DNA of 64,000 nucleotides from Trinickia dinghuensis (GTDB lineage: Bacteria > Pseudomonadota > Gammaproteobacteria > Burkholderiales > Burkholderiaceae): positions 434,681-498,680 of the forward strand of contig NZ_QRGA01000003.1 of NCBI RefSeq assembly GCF_003367175.1, given 5' to 3'. Of this stretch, positions 43,361-51,675 are shown piece by piece. The translations under genes and the position numbers were made by a program. Under the pieces are notes generated by a model. The model saw nothing but the letters and a program-made list of their open reading frames with translations. It searched no databases and had not been told where the DNA came from. Position 1 is the first letter of the stretch, and each line of letters starts with the position of its first letter.

Positions 43361-43387
43361 TCAATTCTCAAGCGTTTGGGTCGATAA
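43361..43387 (+). promoter_or_regulatory. Sigma-28 (FliA)-like promoter before the EAL-GGDEF gene
   Basis: TCAATTCT (43361-43368), 11 bases, then GTCGATAA (43380-43387), 36 bases before ATG 43424. Against the E. coli consensus TAAAGTTT-N11-GCCGATAA this gives 5 of 8 and 7 of 8 matches with exact spacing. Confidence 0.5.
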
Positions 43388-43423
43388 GCCGAATGTCCAA
43401 TCTTTCCGGCTTGTTGTCTCGTC

Positions 43424-45295
43424 ATGTCTTTGAGCCAGTCCCCCCCGCCCGGCGAGTCTGACGTTGCCGAGCTGATCGCTCGGCGCACGCTGACCGCCGT
43501 CTTCCAACCGATCGTCGATTTCGACGGGGGCGCCATCCTCGGCTACGAAGGGCTGATCCGCGGCCCGGCGGGGACGGCACTCGAGGCGCCGGGAGCCCTG
43601 TTCGCCAAAGCGGCCCGCGAGGGGCTGTCGGTGGCGCTCGAACACGCCGCCGCGCGCACCTGCGTCGCGACATTCGCCTCCCTCGGGTGCGAGGGCAAGC
43701 TGTTCTTGAATTTCAGCGCCGAGGCCCTCGTCGCGCTGCGAGAAACGCGCGAGAGCACGATCGCCTGGATCCAGCGGCACGGGCTCGCCGTCGATCGGCT
43801 CGTCCTGGAGCTGACCGAGCAGTCCGCGATCGCCGACGTGGCGAGCTTCGCGCCGGCCGTCGGCGCGCTGCGCGAAACCGGCATCCAGTTCGCGCTCGAC
43901 GATTACGGCACCGCCAATGCGAGCATGAATCTGTGGGTGCGCCTGCAGCCCGACGTCGTCAAGATCGACCGCTTCTTCATCCACGGCATCGCGGGCGATC
44001 CGCTCAAGTTCGAGGCCGTGCGCGCGATGCAGCATTTCGCCGGAGCGAGCGGCGCGCGGCTCGTGGCCGAGGGGATCGAAACCGCGGCGGATCTGATCGT
44101 CGTGCGCGACATGGGCATCGCGCTAGGCCAAGGCTTTTTCATCGGCCGGCCCAGCGCGCAAGTGTCTCGCGAGTGCGCGCAAGGCGCACGCGAAGCGCTC
44201 GGCGCCGGGCACATCGCCGTCTTCCCGGGCGCGACGCGCAGCCCGGTGGCCGCCTCGCCCTCGGGCGGCATGGCGGCCGCGAAGATGATCGTCACCGCGC
44301 CGGCGCTGCAAAAGAGCGCGACGAACAACGACGTGCTCGAACTCTTCAACCGCTTGCCGACGCTGCATGCCGTCGCCGTGGTCGAGCACGATCGTCCGAT
44401 CGCGCTCATCAACCGGCGCAGCTTCATGGACCGCTATGCCCTGCCGTATCACCGGGAGCTATTCGGCAAACGCCCTTGCATGCTGTTCGCAAATGCGTCT
44501 CCCGTCCTCATCGAAAAATCGATGACCGTCGAGCAGATGGCCAAGCTGCTCGCGAGCGACGATCAGCGCTATCTGGCCGACGGCTTCGTCATCACCGACG
44601 AGGAACGCTATGTCGGCCTCGGCACGGGCGAGAACCTCGTGCGCGCCGTCACGGAAGTGCGCATCGAAGCGGCCCGCTACGCCAACCCGCTCACGTTCCT
44701 GCCCGGCAACATCCCGATCAGCTCGCATATCGCACGGCTCGTCGAACATCGCGCCGAGTTCTATGCCTGCTATGTCGATCTGAACCATTTCAAGCCGTTC
44801 AACGACCGCTACGGCTACTGGCAGGGCGACGAAGTGCTGAAATTCGCGGCGGCCGTGCTCGCGGACGCCTGCGACCCGACGCGCGACTTCCTTGGGCACG
44901 TGGGCGGCGACGACTTTCTCGTGCTGTTCCAAAGCGAAGACTGGTCCGAGCGCGCGGTGCGGGCGCTGCGCGCCTTCGACACCGGCGCACTGCGTTTTTA
45001 CGCGGACGAAGACCGAGACGTGGGCGGCATTCACGGCGAGGACCGGCGGGGCAATCCCACCTTCTTCAGCTTCGTGACGATGGCGATCGGCTGCGTGCGC
45101 GTGACGCCCCGCGAGCGCGGCGGCGTGCATTACGGCAGCGAGGAGATCGCGTCCGTGGCGGCGCTCGCCAAGCATCGCGCCAAACAGCAGGCCGACGGCT
45201 TCTTCGTCATCGACCTCGACGAAGGCGCGGAGCAACTGCATCTGCATGAGCCGCCGGGCGCGGCGATACACCAGCGCGCACCCGCGCTCGGGTGA
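43424..45295 (+). CDS. EAL-CBS-GGDEF c-di-GMP phosphodiesterase
   Basis: The 623-residue soluble protein has an N-terminal EAL domain with all catalytic residues: Glu42 ('YEGLIR'), Asn96, Glu129, Asp159-Asp160 ('ALDDYG'), Lys180, Glu216 ('AEGIET') and Gln236. A CBS-like middle region ('LPTLHAVAVVEHDRPIALIN', about 300-425) follows, then a GGDEF domain with 'GGDDF' at 494-498, a variant of the active site, and no RxxD I-site. The expected activity is c-di-GMP hydrolysis, with the GGDEF domain perhaps sensing GTP. It directly follows a diguanylate cyclase gene and may be transcribed from a sigma-28-like promoter. Confidence 0.9.
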   Translation: MSLSQSPPPGESDVAELIARRTLTAVFQPIVDFDGGAILGYEGLIRGPAGTALEAPGALFAKAAREGLSVALEHAAARTCVATFASLGCEGKLFLNFSAEALVALRETRESTIAWIQRHGLAVDRLVLELTEQSAIADVASFAPAVGALRETGIQFALDDYGTANASMNLWVRLQPDVVKIDRFFIHGIAGDPLKFEAVRAMQHFAGASGARLVAEGIETAADLIVVRDMGIALGQGFFIGRPSAQVSRECAQGAREALGAGHIAVFPGATRSPVAASPSGGMAAAKMIVTAPALQKSATNNDVLELFNRLPTLHAVAVVEHDRPIALINRRSFMDRYALPYHRELFGKRPCMLFANASPVLIEKSMTVEQMAKLLASDDQRYLADGFVITDEERYVGLGTGENLVRAVTEVRIEAARYANPLTFLPGNIPISSHIARLVEHRAEFYACYVDLNHFKPFNDRYGYWQGDEVLKFAAAVLADACDPTRDFLGHVGGDDFLVLFQSEDWSERAVRALRAFDTGALRFYADEDRDVGGIHGEDRRGNPTFFSFVTMAIGCVRVTPRERGGVHYGSEEIASVAALAKHRAKQQADGFFVIDLDEGAEQLHLHEPPGAAIHQRAPALG

Positions 45296-45296
45296 T

Positions 45297-45336
45297 CGCT
45301 TGGCCGCTTGGCCGCTCGATCGCTCGATCGCTCGAT
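45297..45336. repeat. Five 8-bp tandem repeats after the EAL gene
   Basis: Two copies of CGCTTGGC (45297-45312) are followed by three of CGCTCGAT (45313-45336), beginning one base after the stop codon of the EAL-GGDEF gene. This looks like a replication-slippage tract. Confidence 0.9.
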
Positions 45337-45500
45337 CGGGTGGCGCGGTAACGCGCGGTAACCCCTTCGGAGCTGGGCGGATGCCGGCCTCGCCCTATCC
45401 GCATGGGTAACGGTGCCATACTGCACCGGTGCCGGCCGATCCCGCGCAGTGGGCGCGGACGCCTGCCGCGCCGCCACGAGCGGATAAGGGACACCCGACG

Positions 45501-46193
45501 ATGGGACGACTGTACGACAGAGGCGCACAGCTCTTGCGCCGCTGGTATGACCGGCGCCTTGCCGAACCCGCCGTGCTGGACACGGCGCGATATTTCCCGG
45601 ATGCGGAGCGCTTCGCCGCCGCGCTGCCCGCGCTGCGCGCCGAAGCGCTCGGCATCGCCCAGCAATTCAACGCCATTCCCCGCTTTCACGACATCATGCG
45701 CGAGCAGGCCGACATTTCGGCCAACGACGCGCGCGACTGGCGGATGTACATCATGCAGGCGTACGGCGTCCGCGTGCCCCGCAATCTCGCGCGCAGCCCC
45801 ACGCTGGCGGCGCTCGTCGCGAGTTCGCCCGACGTGCTGTCCGCCTCGTTCTCGTTCCTCGCGCCGCACAAGTACATTCCGCCGCATCGCGGGCCGTTTC
45901 GCGGCATCGTGCGCGGTTATCTGCCGCTCGTCATGCCGCTCGACGGGGCCGGCCACCCCGCCGCCACGTTGACCGTCGACGGCACCGCGCATCGTCTGCA
46001 CGAGGGCCAGTTCATGCTCTGGGACGACACGTTCGAACACGAAGTGCGCAACGCAAGCGAAGAGGTCCGCATCGTGCTGCTGCTCGACATCCGGCGCCGT
46101 CTACTGCCGGCGGGCTTGCGGCTGCTGTCGAGCCTCATCGTCGGCGTCGTCGCCTTCGGGATTCGGCTGCAACGCTCTAAAATGGCCGTTTAG
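45501..46193 (+). CDS. Aspartyl/asparaginyl beta-hydroxylase-like dioxygenase
   Basis: The 230-residue product fits the AspH family of Fe(II)/2-oxoglutarate oxygenases, which includes lipid A hydroxylase LpxO. The first iron ligand is in 'HKYIPPHRGPFRGIVRGYLPL' near residues 130-150, where the usual Asp ligand is replaced by Gly (His-x-Gly), as in AspH. The second His and the 2-oxoglutarate Arg are in 'WDDTFEHEVRNASEEVRIVLLLDI' near 178-200. A C-terminal hydrophobic helix ('LSSLIVGVVAFGIRL') suggests membrane association. ATG 45501 has AAGGGA upstream. The stop codon lies within an inverted repeat. Confidence 0.85.
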   Translation: MGRLYDRGAQLLRRWYDRRLAEPAVLDTARYFPDAERFAAALPALRAEALGIAQQFNAIPRFHDIMREQADISANDARDWRMYIMQAYGVRVPRNLARSPTLAALVASSPDVLSASFSFLAPHKYIPPHRGPFRGIVRGYLPLVMPLDGAGHPAATLTVDGTAHRLHEGQFMLWDDTFEHEVRNASEEVRIVLLLDIRRRLLPAGLRLLSSLIVGVVAFGIRLQRSKMAV

Positions 46194-46208
46194 CATTTTT
46201 TACTAAAC
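46188..46208. promoter_or_regulatory. Inverted repeat at the end of the hydroxylase gene
   Basis: GTTTAG and CTAAAC are separated by nine T-rich bases. The TAG of the first arm is the hydroxylase stop codon. It lies 125 bases before the LacI-type gene and could be its operator or a weak terminator. Confidence 0.35.
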
Positions 46209-46332
46209 AACATTTCTTTGCGTATTCCTTACCGCTTCAACGTTTAAGGTGAATTCCTAACGTTGATTGGGCGGTCGTTCGCCATTTTTACTATACAATT
46301 GGCCGCATTCCTTTCCACCGAGTGCGAGCGAG

Positions 46333-47373
46333 ATGGCCACCACGATTCGCGACATCGCCCGAGCGGCGAACGTGTCGATCGGCACGGTGTCGCGTGCGCT
46401 GAAAAACCAGCCGGGATTGTCGGAAGCCACGCGGATGCGCGTCGTCGAAACGGCACAGCGGCTCGGCTACGACGCGGCGCAGTTGCGCCCGCGCATCCGT
46501 CGCCTCACGTTCTTGCTGCACCGCCAGCACAACAACTTCGGCGCGAGCCCGTTCTTCTCGCACGTCCTGCACGGCGTGGAAGACGCCTGCCGCGCACATG
46601 GGATCGTCCCGTCGCTGCTGACGGCGGGCCCGACCGAAGACGTGGCCGAACAATTGCGCCTGCATGCGCCCGATGCGATCGCGGTGGCGGGCTTCGTCGA
46701 GCCCGAAACGCTCGCGGCCGTCGCCGCGATGCAGCGCCCGCTCGTCCTGATCGACCTATGGGCGCCGAACATGCGCTCGGTCAACCTCGACAACGCCGCG
46801 GGCGCGGCGCTCGCGATGCGGCACCTGTTCGATCTCGGGCGCAAGCGCGTCGCCTTCATCGGCGGTTCGCTCGCGCACTACAGCATCGCCCAGCGGGCGC
46901 TCGGCTATCGGCGCGCGTTCTTCGAAGCCGGTCTGCTGTTCGATCCCTCGCTCGAAACGTCGATCGATGCGCACTTGCCGCCCGACGACGGCGCGGCACT
47001 GGCGATGCAGCGTCTGCTCGACACGCACGGGCCCGAGCGCGCGCCCAATGCCGTGTTCGCCTACAACGACGTGGCGGCGCTGGCCGCCATGCGCGTCGTG
47101 CTCGCACGCGGCTTGCGCGTGCCCGAGGACATCGCCATCGTCGGCTTCGACGACATCCCCGCTGCCGGACATGCCACGCCGGCACTGACGACGATTGCGA
47201 TCGACAAGGAAGCGCTCGGCGCGCGCGGCGTGCAATTGCTGCTGGAAGATACGCCCGGTGAGCTGACGGTGCGCCTGCCCGTCAGGCTCGTCGTTCGGGC
47301 CAGTACGGTCGGCGGGGCCGGCGCGCACCACGCGCTCGGTTCGGCCGGCATTGAATCGGAAACGACGACATGA
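46333..47373 (+). CDS. LacI-family transcriptional regulator
   Basis: The 346-residue repressor has the LacI helix-turn-helix at residues 2-22 ('TTIRDIARAANVSIGTVSRALKNQPGLSEATRMRV') and a periplasmic-binding-protein-like sensor domain ('FAYNDVAALAAMRVVLARGLRVPEDIAIVGFDDIPAA' near 235-275). ATG 46333 begins the conserved region; a longer frame upstream is not conserved. Its stop overlaps the isomerase start by four bases (ATGA), so repressor, isomerase and kinase form one operon. The effector is presumably the sugar or sugar phosphate handled by those enzymes. Confidence 0.93.
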   Translation: MATTIRDIARAANVSIGTVSRALKNQPGLSEATRMRVVETAQRLGYDAAQLRPRIRRLTFLLHRQHNNFGASPFFSHVLHGVEDACRAHGIVPSLLTAGPTEDVAEQLRLHAPDAIAVAGFVEPETLAAVAAMQRPLVLIDLWAPNMRSVNLDNAAGAALAMRHLFDLGRKRVAFIGGSLAHYSIAQRALGYRRAFFEAGLLFDPSLETSIDAHLPPDDGAALAMQRLLDTHGPERAPNAVFAYNDVAALAAMRVVLARGLRVPEDIAIVGFDDIPAAGHATPALTTIAIDKEALGARGVQLLLEDTPGELTVRLPVRLVVRASTVGGAGAHHALGSAGIESETTT

Positions 47374-48767
47374 CCAAGCTGCCCAACGCCTCTCGAAGCC
47401 CCAAACCCGCATCCAGCGTCGTCCATACGAATGCGATGGTGCCGCCCGTCGACGACTTCCGCAATCGCGGGTTTCTGCTCGAACACGTGGCCGACACGCT
47501 GGCGTTCTACGCGCCGGCGGCTCACGATCCGTCGGGCGGCTTCTTCCACTACTTCAAGGACGACGGCACCGTCTACAACCGTGCTTCGCGCCACCTTGTG
47601 AGCAGTTGCCGCTTCGTCTTCAACTACGCGATGGCGTACCGCCATTTCGGCGATCCTCAATACCTCGAATACGCGCGCCACGCGCTCGCGTTCTTGCGCG
47701 ACGGACACTGGGATCCGGAACTGCGGGGGTACGACTGGGAGATCGAGTGGCGCAACCGCGAAAAGCACACGGTCGACGGCACGCGGCACTGCTACGGCCT
47801 CGCGTTCGTGCTGCTCGCGCAGGCGCACGCGGCGATGGCCGGCATCGAAGAGGCGCGGCTGCAGATCGCCGAGACGTTCGAGTTGATGGAGCGCCGCTTT
47901 TGGGATCCGGCCGCGGGCCTTTATGCCGACGAAGCGACGCCCGACTGGAACGTCTCGACGTATCGCGGCCAGAACGCCAACATGCACACGACGGAGGCGC
48001 TGCTCGCGGCCTACGAGGCGACGGGGCATCTCGTCTACCTCGACCGCGCCGAGCGGATCGCGACGAATATCACCGAGCGGCAAGCGAAGCTCTCGCATGG
48101 GCTCGTGTGGGAGCACTTTCACGCCGACTGGTCGGTCGATTGGCATTACAACGAGGAAGACAGCTCGAACATCTTCCGGCCGTGGGGCTTTCAGCCCGGG
48201 CATCAGACCGAATGGGCCAAGCTGCTGCTGATCCTCGAGCGGCATCGCCCGCTGCCATGGCTGCTGCCGCGTGCCGTCGAGCTGTTCGACGCCGCGCTCA
48301 CGCATGCCTGGGACGACGAGCACGGCGGCCTGTGCTACGGCTTCGGGCCCGACGGCAAAATCTGCGATCACGACAAATACTTCTGGGTCCAGGCGGAGAC
48401 GCTCGCCACGGCGGCGCTGCTCGGCCACCGCACGGGCAGCGAGCGCTTCTGGGACTGGTACGATGAGATCTGGAGCTATAGCTGGACGCACTTCGTCGAT
48501 CATCGCTACGGCGCCTGGTATCGCATCCTCACGTGCGACAACCGCAAGTACGGCGACGACAAGAGCCCGGCCGGCAAGACCGACTATCACACGATGGGTG
48601 CCTGCTACGAAGTGCTGAACGCGCTCGGCGAGGCGAACGGCGACGCAAGCGCGCACGCATCGGCTCCGCAGGCAGCCGCCGTCGGTAACGGCCAGAGTAG
48701 CGGCAGCGGCTTGAACGGAAACGGAAACGGAAAAGGAAACGGCAGCGACTCCGCGAGCCGAGCTTGA
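47370..48767 (+). CDS. AGE-family sugar isomerase/epimerase
   Basis: The 465-residue alpha/alpha-barrel enzyme belongs to the N-acylglucosamine 2-epimerase superfamily. Conserved catalytic histidines and charged residues occur in 'RHCYGLAFVLLAQAHA' (near 142), 'GQNANMHTTEALLAAYEATG' (near 200), 'WHYNEEDSSNIFRPWGFQPGHQTEWAKLLLILER' (near 262-295), and 'KYFWVQAETLATAALL' (near 345). The context with a PfkB kinase suggests mannose-fructose isomerisation (YihS/mannose isomerase type). The last 45 residues are a Gly/Asn/Ser low-complexity tail encoded partly by a hexamer repeat. LacI overlaps its start. Confidence 0.88.
   Translation: MTKLPNASRSPKPASSVVHTNAMVPPVDDFRNRGFLLEHVADTLAFYAPAAHDPSGGFFHYFKDDGTVYNRASRHLVSSCRFVFNYAMAYRHFGDPQYLEYARHALAFLRDGHWDPELRGYDWEIEWRNREKHTVDGTRHCYGLAFVLLAQAHAAMAGIEEARLQIAETFELMERRFWDPAAGLYADEATPDWNVSTYRGQNANMHTTEALLAAYEATGHLVYLDRAERIATNITERQAKLSHGLVWEHFHADWSVDWHYNEEDSSNIFRPWGFQPGHQTEWAKLLLILERHRPLPWLLPRAVELFDAALTHAWDDEHGGLCYGFGPDGKICDHDKYFWVQAETLATAALLGHRTGSERFWDWYDEIWSYSWTHFVDHRYGAWYRILTCDNRKYGDDKSPAGKTDYHTMGACYEVLNALGEANGDASAHASAPQAAAVGNGQSSGSGLNGNGNGKGNGSDSASRA
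48714..48743. repeat. In-frame hexanucleotide repeat in the isomerase C terminus
   Basis: AACGGA repeated three times, then AAAGGA and AACGGC, encoding Asn-Gly dipeptides with one Lys-Gly. Changes in copy number would keep the frame. Confidence 0.9.
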
Positions 48768-48778
48768 ACGGACCTTCT

Positions 48779-49738
48779 ATGCAAACTCCGAGCACGACGA
48801 GCCCGGCCACCGCGACCGCCGGCGGAACGAACGCGGCACCAAAGGCTTTCCCGCTGTTCGTCAGCGCGGGCGACATCCTGACCGATCTCGTCCGCATGGA
48901 CGGTCCGCACTGGGCCTCGCATCCCGGCGGCGCCGGATGGAACGTCGCGCGTGCCGTGGCGCGCCTGGGCGTGCCGACGGCCTTCGCCGGCTCGATCGGC
49001 ACCGACTGCTTTTCCGACGATCTGTACCGCGCGAGCGAAACGGCCGGACTCGACTTGCGCTTCCTGCAGCGCGTCGATCGCGCGCCGCTGCTGGCGATCG
49101 TTCACGAGACGCACCCGCCCGCCTACTTTTTCATCGGCGACGCCAGCGCCGATCTCGCATTCGATCCCGAATCGCTGCCCGAGGGATGGATGGGCGGTGT
49201 GCGCTGGGCGCATTTCGGCGGCATCAGCCTCGCGCGCGCGCCGCTTTCCGCGACGCTGGCGACACTGGCCGCCGATCTGCGTTCGCAAGGCGTCAAGATC
49301 AGCTTCGATCCGAACTACCGCAACCTGATGCAGCAAGGCTACCGCCCGATGCTCGAGACGATGGCCGCGCTCGCGGATCTCATCAAGGTATCCGACGAAG
49401 ACTTGCGGTGCCTGTTCGGCACCGACGAAGACACGGCGCTCGAGGAATTGCGCGCGATGAATCGCGAGGCCACCGTGCTCGTCACGCGCGGCTCGGGGCC
49501 GGCTACCTTGATCGCTCCGGGCGAGACGATCACGGCGATGCCGCCGCGCATCGAGGTGGTCGACACCGTGGGCGCGGGCGACGCCTCCATCGGCGGCCTG
49601 CTGTTCAGCCTCATGCAGCGGCCGGAACGCGCCTGGCGCGATCATCTGGCATTCGCGCTGGCCGCGGGCGCGGCCGCGTGCCGCCACGCGGGCGGCCATT
49701 CGCCAACGCTCGACGAAGTCGTTGCGCTCCTGCAATGA
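48779..49738 (+). CDS. PfkB-family carbohydrate kinase (probable fructokinase)
   Basis: Ribokinase-like kinase of 319 residues. The N-terminal sugar-binding segment is 'FVSAGDILTDLVRMDG...HPGGAGWNVARAVARLG' and the C-terminal signature 'IEVVDTVGAGDASIGGLLFSL' (near residue 255) holds the catalytic Asp and anion hole. The expected reaction is ATP-dependent phosphorylation of fructose or a related ketose produced by the preceding isomerase. ATG 48779 is taken as start; a TTG at 48764 that overlaps the isomerase stop is a possible alternative adding five residues. The spacing of 11 bases implies coupling. It is the last gene of the LacI operon. Confidence 0.9.
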   Translation: MQTPSTTSPATATAGGTNAAPKAFPLFVSAGDILTDLVRMDGPHWASHPGGAGWNVARAVARLGVPTAFAGSIGTDCFSDDLYRASETAGLDLRFLQRVDRAPLLAIVHETHPPAYFFIGDASADLAFDPESLPEGWMGGVRWAHFGGISLARAPLSATLATLAADLRSQGVKISFDPNYRNLMQQGYRPMLETMAALADLIKVSDEDLRCLFGTDEDTALEELRAMNREATVLVTRGSGPATLIAPGETITAMPPRIEVVDTVGAGDASIGGLLFSLMQRPERAWRDHLAFALAAGAAACRHAGGHSPTLDEVVALLQ

Positions 49739-49829
49739 GCGCATAGCTTCTCAGAGTCGCTCTTCCGGCGCCCCACGCCTGTGCGCCCCGCCCCGGTGAT
49801 CGGGGAATGTCCCTTGCTGATCGAGCCCT

Positions 49830-49857
49830 GCCCGCGGAGGAAATCCCCTTCGCGGGC
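49830..49857 (+). terminator. Hairpin after the sugar kinase gene
   Basis: An 11-bp stem (GCCCGCGGAGG/CCTTCGCGGGC, one G-T pair) with a 6-base loop lies 91 bases past the kinase stop. It lacks a T-run, so it is a possible end of the operon transcript rather than a certain one. Confidence 0.45.
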
Positions 49858-49936
49858 GCGGTGCGTTCGCGGCGACCCTGCAATTCGCGCGAACAGGCCC
49901 TAAGATGGATTCATGCGTCCGACTAGGAGCGCCATC

Positions 49937-50158
49937 ATGGAAGACGTCACCTACACGAAAGGGATCTACACGGCCACGCCCGGCGTGCAGAAACTCGAGG
50001 ACGGCCGGTTTCAGGGCGTCGTCCAGCTAGCGCGCGACGACGCAACCGAGCCCGAAACGACGGTCTACGAAGTCAAGGGCGTCAGCGCCACGGTGTCGGA
50101 GGCGCTCGAGGAAGCGAAGGCGCTTGCGCACCAAATCCTTGGCGAAATCGAACTGTAA
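49937..50158 (+). CDS. Conserved small protein of unknown function (73 aa)
   Basis: Starts at ATG 49937 with AGGAG upstream. The sequence has two or three short strands ('VTYTKGIYTAT', 'FQGVVQLAR', 'ETTVYEVKG') followed by an acidic amphipathic helix ('SEALEEAKALAHQILGEIEL'). No signal or membrane segment is present. The next gene, 91 bases downstream, encodes a protein with the same strand-strand-strand-helix pattern, so they may be distant paralogues. I recognise no named family. Confidence 0.7.
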   Translation: MEDVTYTKGIYTATPGVQKLEDGRFQGVVQLARDDATEPETTVYEVKGVSATVSEALEEAKALAHQILGEIEL

Positions 50159-50249
50159 ACTGCAGCGCGGCGGCGGAAGCGGTCCACGCGCGGGCCGCCC
50201 GTCCCTCTGGAACAACGCGCGCCGACGAACGGCGGATGGAGGTTTCAAG

Positions 50250-50495
50250 ATGGCCGAAGAGCAATTCGTTTATGGCGTCTATTCGATCCATGTGCGGCCC
50301 ATCGAACTGGAAGGCTCGCACTGGGATGCCGAATATGAAATCCGGCAGCACGAAAAGCCCGTGCAGCGCTGGATGACGGTCGGCGGCGACAAGGGCTATG
50401 CGAACGTGGCCGAGGCAATCGAATCCGCGCATCGCCAAGCGGTGGCCGACATCGAACACGGCGCGGGCGTGCCGAAGCCGAGGGCGTTCCCGTAG
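50250..50495 (+). CDS. Conserved small protein of unknown function (81 aa)
   Basis: Starts at ATG 50250, preceded by GGAGG. Three predicted strands ('FVYGVYSIHVRPIEL', 'HWDAEYEIRQHE', 'QRWMTVGG') are followed by a helix ('NVAEAIESAHRQAVADIEHG') and a short basic Pro tail. The fold pattern resembles the preceding 73-residue protein. The KirBac potassium-channel gene begins 58 bases downstream on the same strand, so a shared transcript is possible. The function is unknown. Confidence 0.7.
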   Translation: MAEEQFVYGVYSIHVRPIELEGSHWDAEYEIRQHEKPVQRWMTVGGDKGYANVAEAIESAHRQAVADIEHGAGVPKPRAFP

Positions 50496-50553
50496 TCGCG
50501 CGCCGCGTCCGTGCGTGCTACGCTGCGCCCGTTCACGACGACGCGCCAGCGCG

Positions 50554-51588
50554 ATGGCAACCGACACGCACAACGAGACCCCGCCCGACACACCCGCTCG
50601 CGAAACCGGCGCTACCGGCGCTACAAGCTCGCCGCGCCGCGTACCGCGCTCGCCGCATAACCGGCAGGTGCCGAAGCGTCGCGCCGCCGGCGGCCAGGGC
50701 GGCCGCATCCTGCGCACGGGCGCGGGCAACATCGTCACGCACGGGATGCCCGATCGCACGCGGCTCGATCTCTACCACCGCGCGCTGACTGCGCGCTGGC
50801 CCATGTTCTTCGCCGCGCTCGCCGGCTTCTTCGTCCTGCTGAACGCCTTTTTCGCCGTGCTTTATTCGTTCGGCCACGCGCCGATCGCGAATCAAACACC
50901 GGACGGATTCCTCGGCGCCTTCTTCTTCAGCGTGGAGACGCTCGCTACCGTCGGCTACGGCGACATGCATCCGCAGACGATCTACGCGCACACCATCGCC
51001 ACGCTCGAAATCTTCACCGGGATGTCGAGCATCGCGTTGGCAACGGGCCTCATCTTCGTCCGCTTCTCGCGCCCGCGCGCGCGGATCATCTTCGCGCGCT
51101 ACGCCGTGATCCGTACGCTGGACGGCCGCCCGACGCTGATGTTGCGCGCGGCCAATGCGCGCCAGAACGTCATCCTCGAAGCGAAAGCGCGGCTGCGACT
51201 GATGCGGCACGAGACGAAGCCGGAAGGCTACTCGCTTTGGCGCATCCACGATTTGGAGCTGATGCGCGAGCAGCATCCGATCTTCCTGCTCGGCTGGAAC
51301 CTCATGCACGTGATCGATGAGGGCAGCCCGCTCTATGGCGAGACGGCCGAAAGCCTCGCCGCCTGCGAGGCATCGCTGATGCTCATGATCGAAGGCGCCG
51401 ACGAAACGACAACGCAGACGATGTACGGACGTCACACCTGGGCGCACGACGAGATCCGTTGGCAGCATCGCTTCGTCGATCTGCTGCACGACGACGAGGA
51501 AGGCATCACGCACATCGACTACACGAAGTTCGACGACGTCGTGCCGATCGGCGAATCGGACGGGATGTCGTCGGCCGAATTGAACTAA
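50554..51588 (+). CDS. Inward-rectifier potassium channel (KirBac)
   Basis: Bacterial Kir channel subunit of 344 residues. A basic N-terminal tail (residues 1-75) includes the slide helix region 'DLYHRALTARWP', then TM1 (84-105), the pore helix and selectivity filter 'TVGYGD' (residues 132-137), TM2 (about 145-170), and the cytoplasmic beta-sandwich domain typical of Kir ('GRPTLMLRAANARQNVILEAKARLRLM' onward). Length agrees with KirBac1.1 of B. pseudomallei. Four copies would make the pore. The Ala/Thr-rich N-terminal tail has two imperfect GAT repeats. It converges on the cupin gene. Confidence 0.95.
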   Translation: MATDTHNETPPDTPARETGATGATSSPRRVPRSPHNRQVPKRRAAGGQGGRILRTGAGNIVTHGMPDRTRLDLYHRALTARWPMFFAALAGFFVLLNAFFAVLYSFGHAPIANQTPDGFLGAFFFSVETLATVGYGDMHPQTIYAHTIATLEIFTGMSSIALATGLIFVRFSRPRARIIFARYAVIRTLDGRPTLMLRAANARQNVILEAKARLRLMRHETKPEGYSLWRIHDLELMREQHPIFLLGWNLMHVIDEGSPLYGETAESLAACEASLMLMIEGADETTTQTMYGRHTWAHDEIRWQHRFVDLLHDDEEGITHIDYTKFDDVVPIGESDGMSSAELN

Positions 51589-51675
51589 TCGGCCGCATCG
51601 CTTGCGGCGGCTTCGTCGGATGAACGAGCCGCGTCAAGCAGGCGCGCTCCCTCTAACCGGCAAGCCTAGCGGCGC

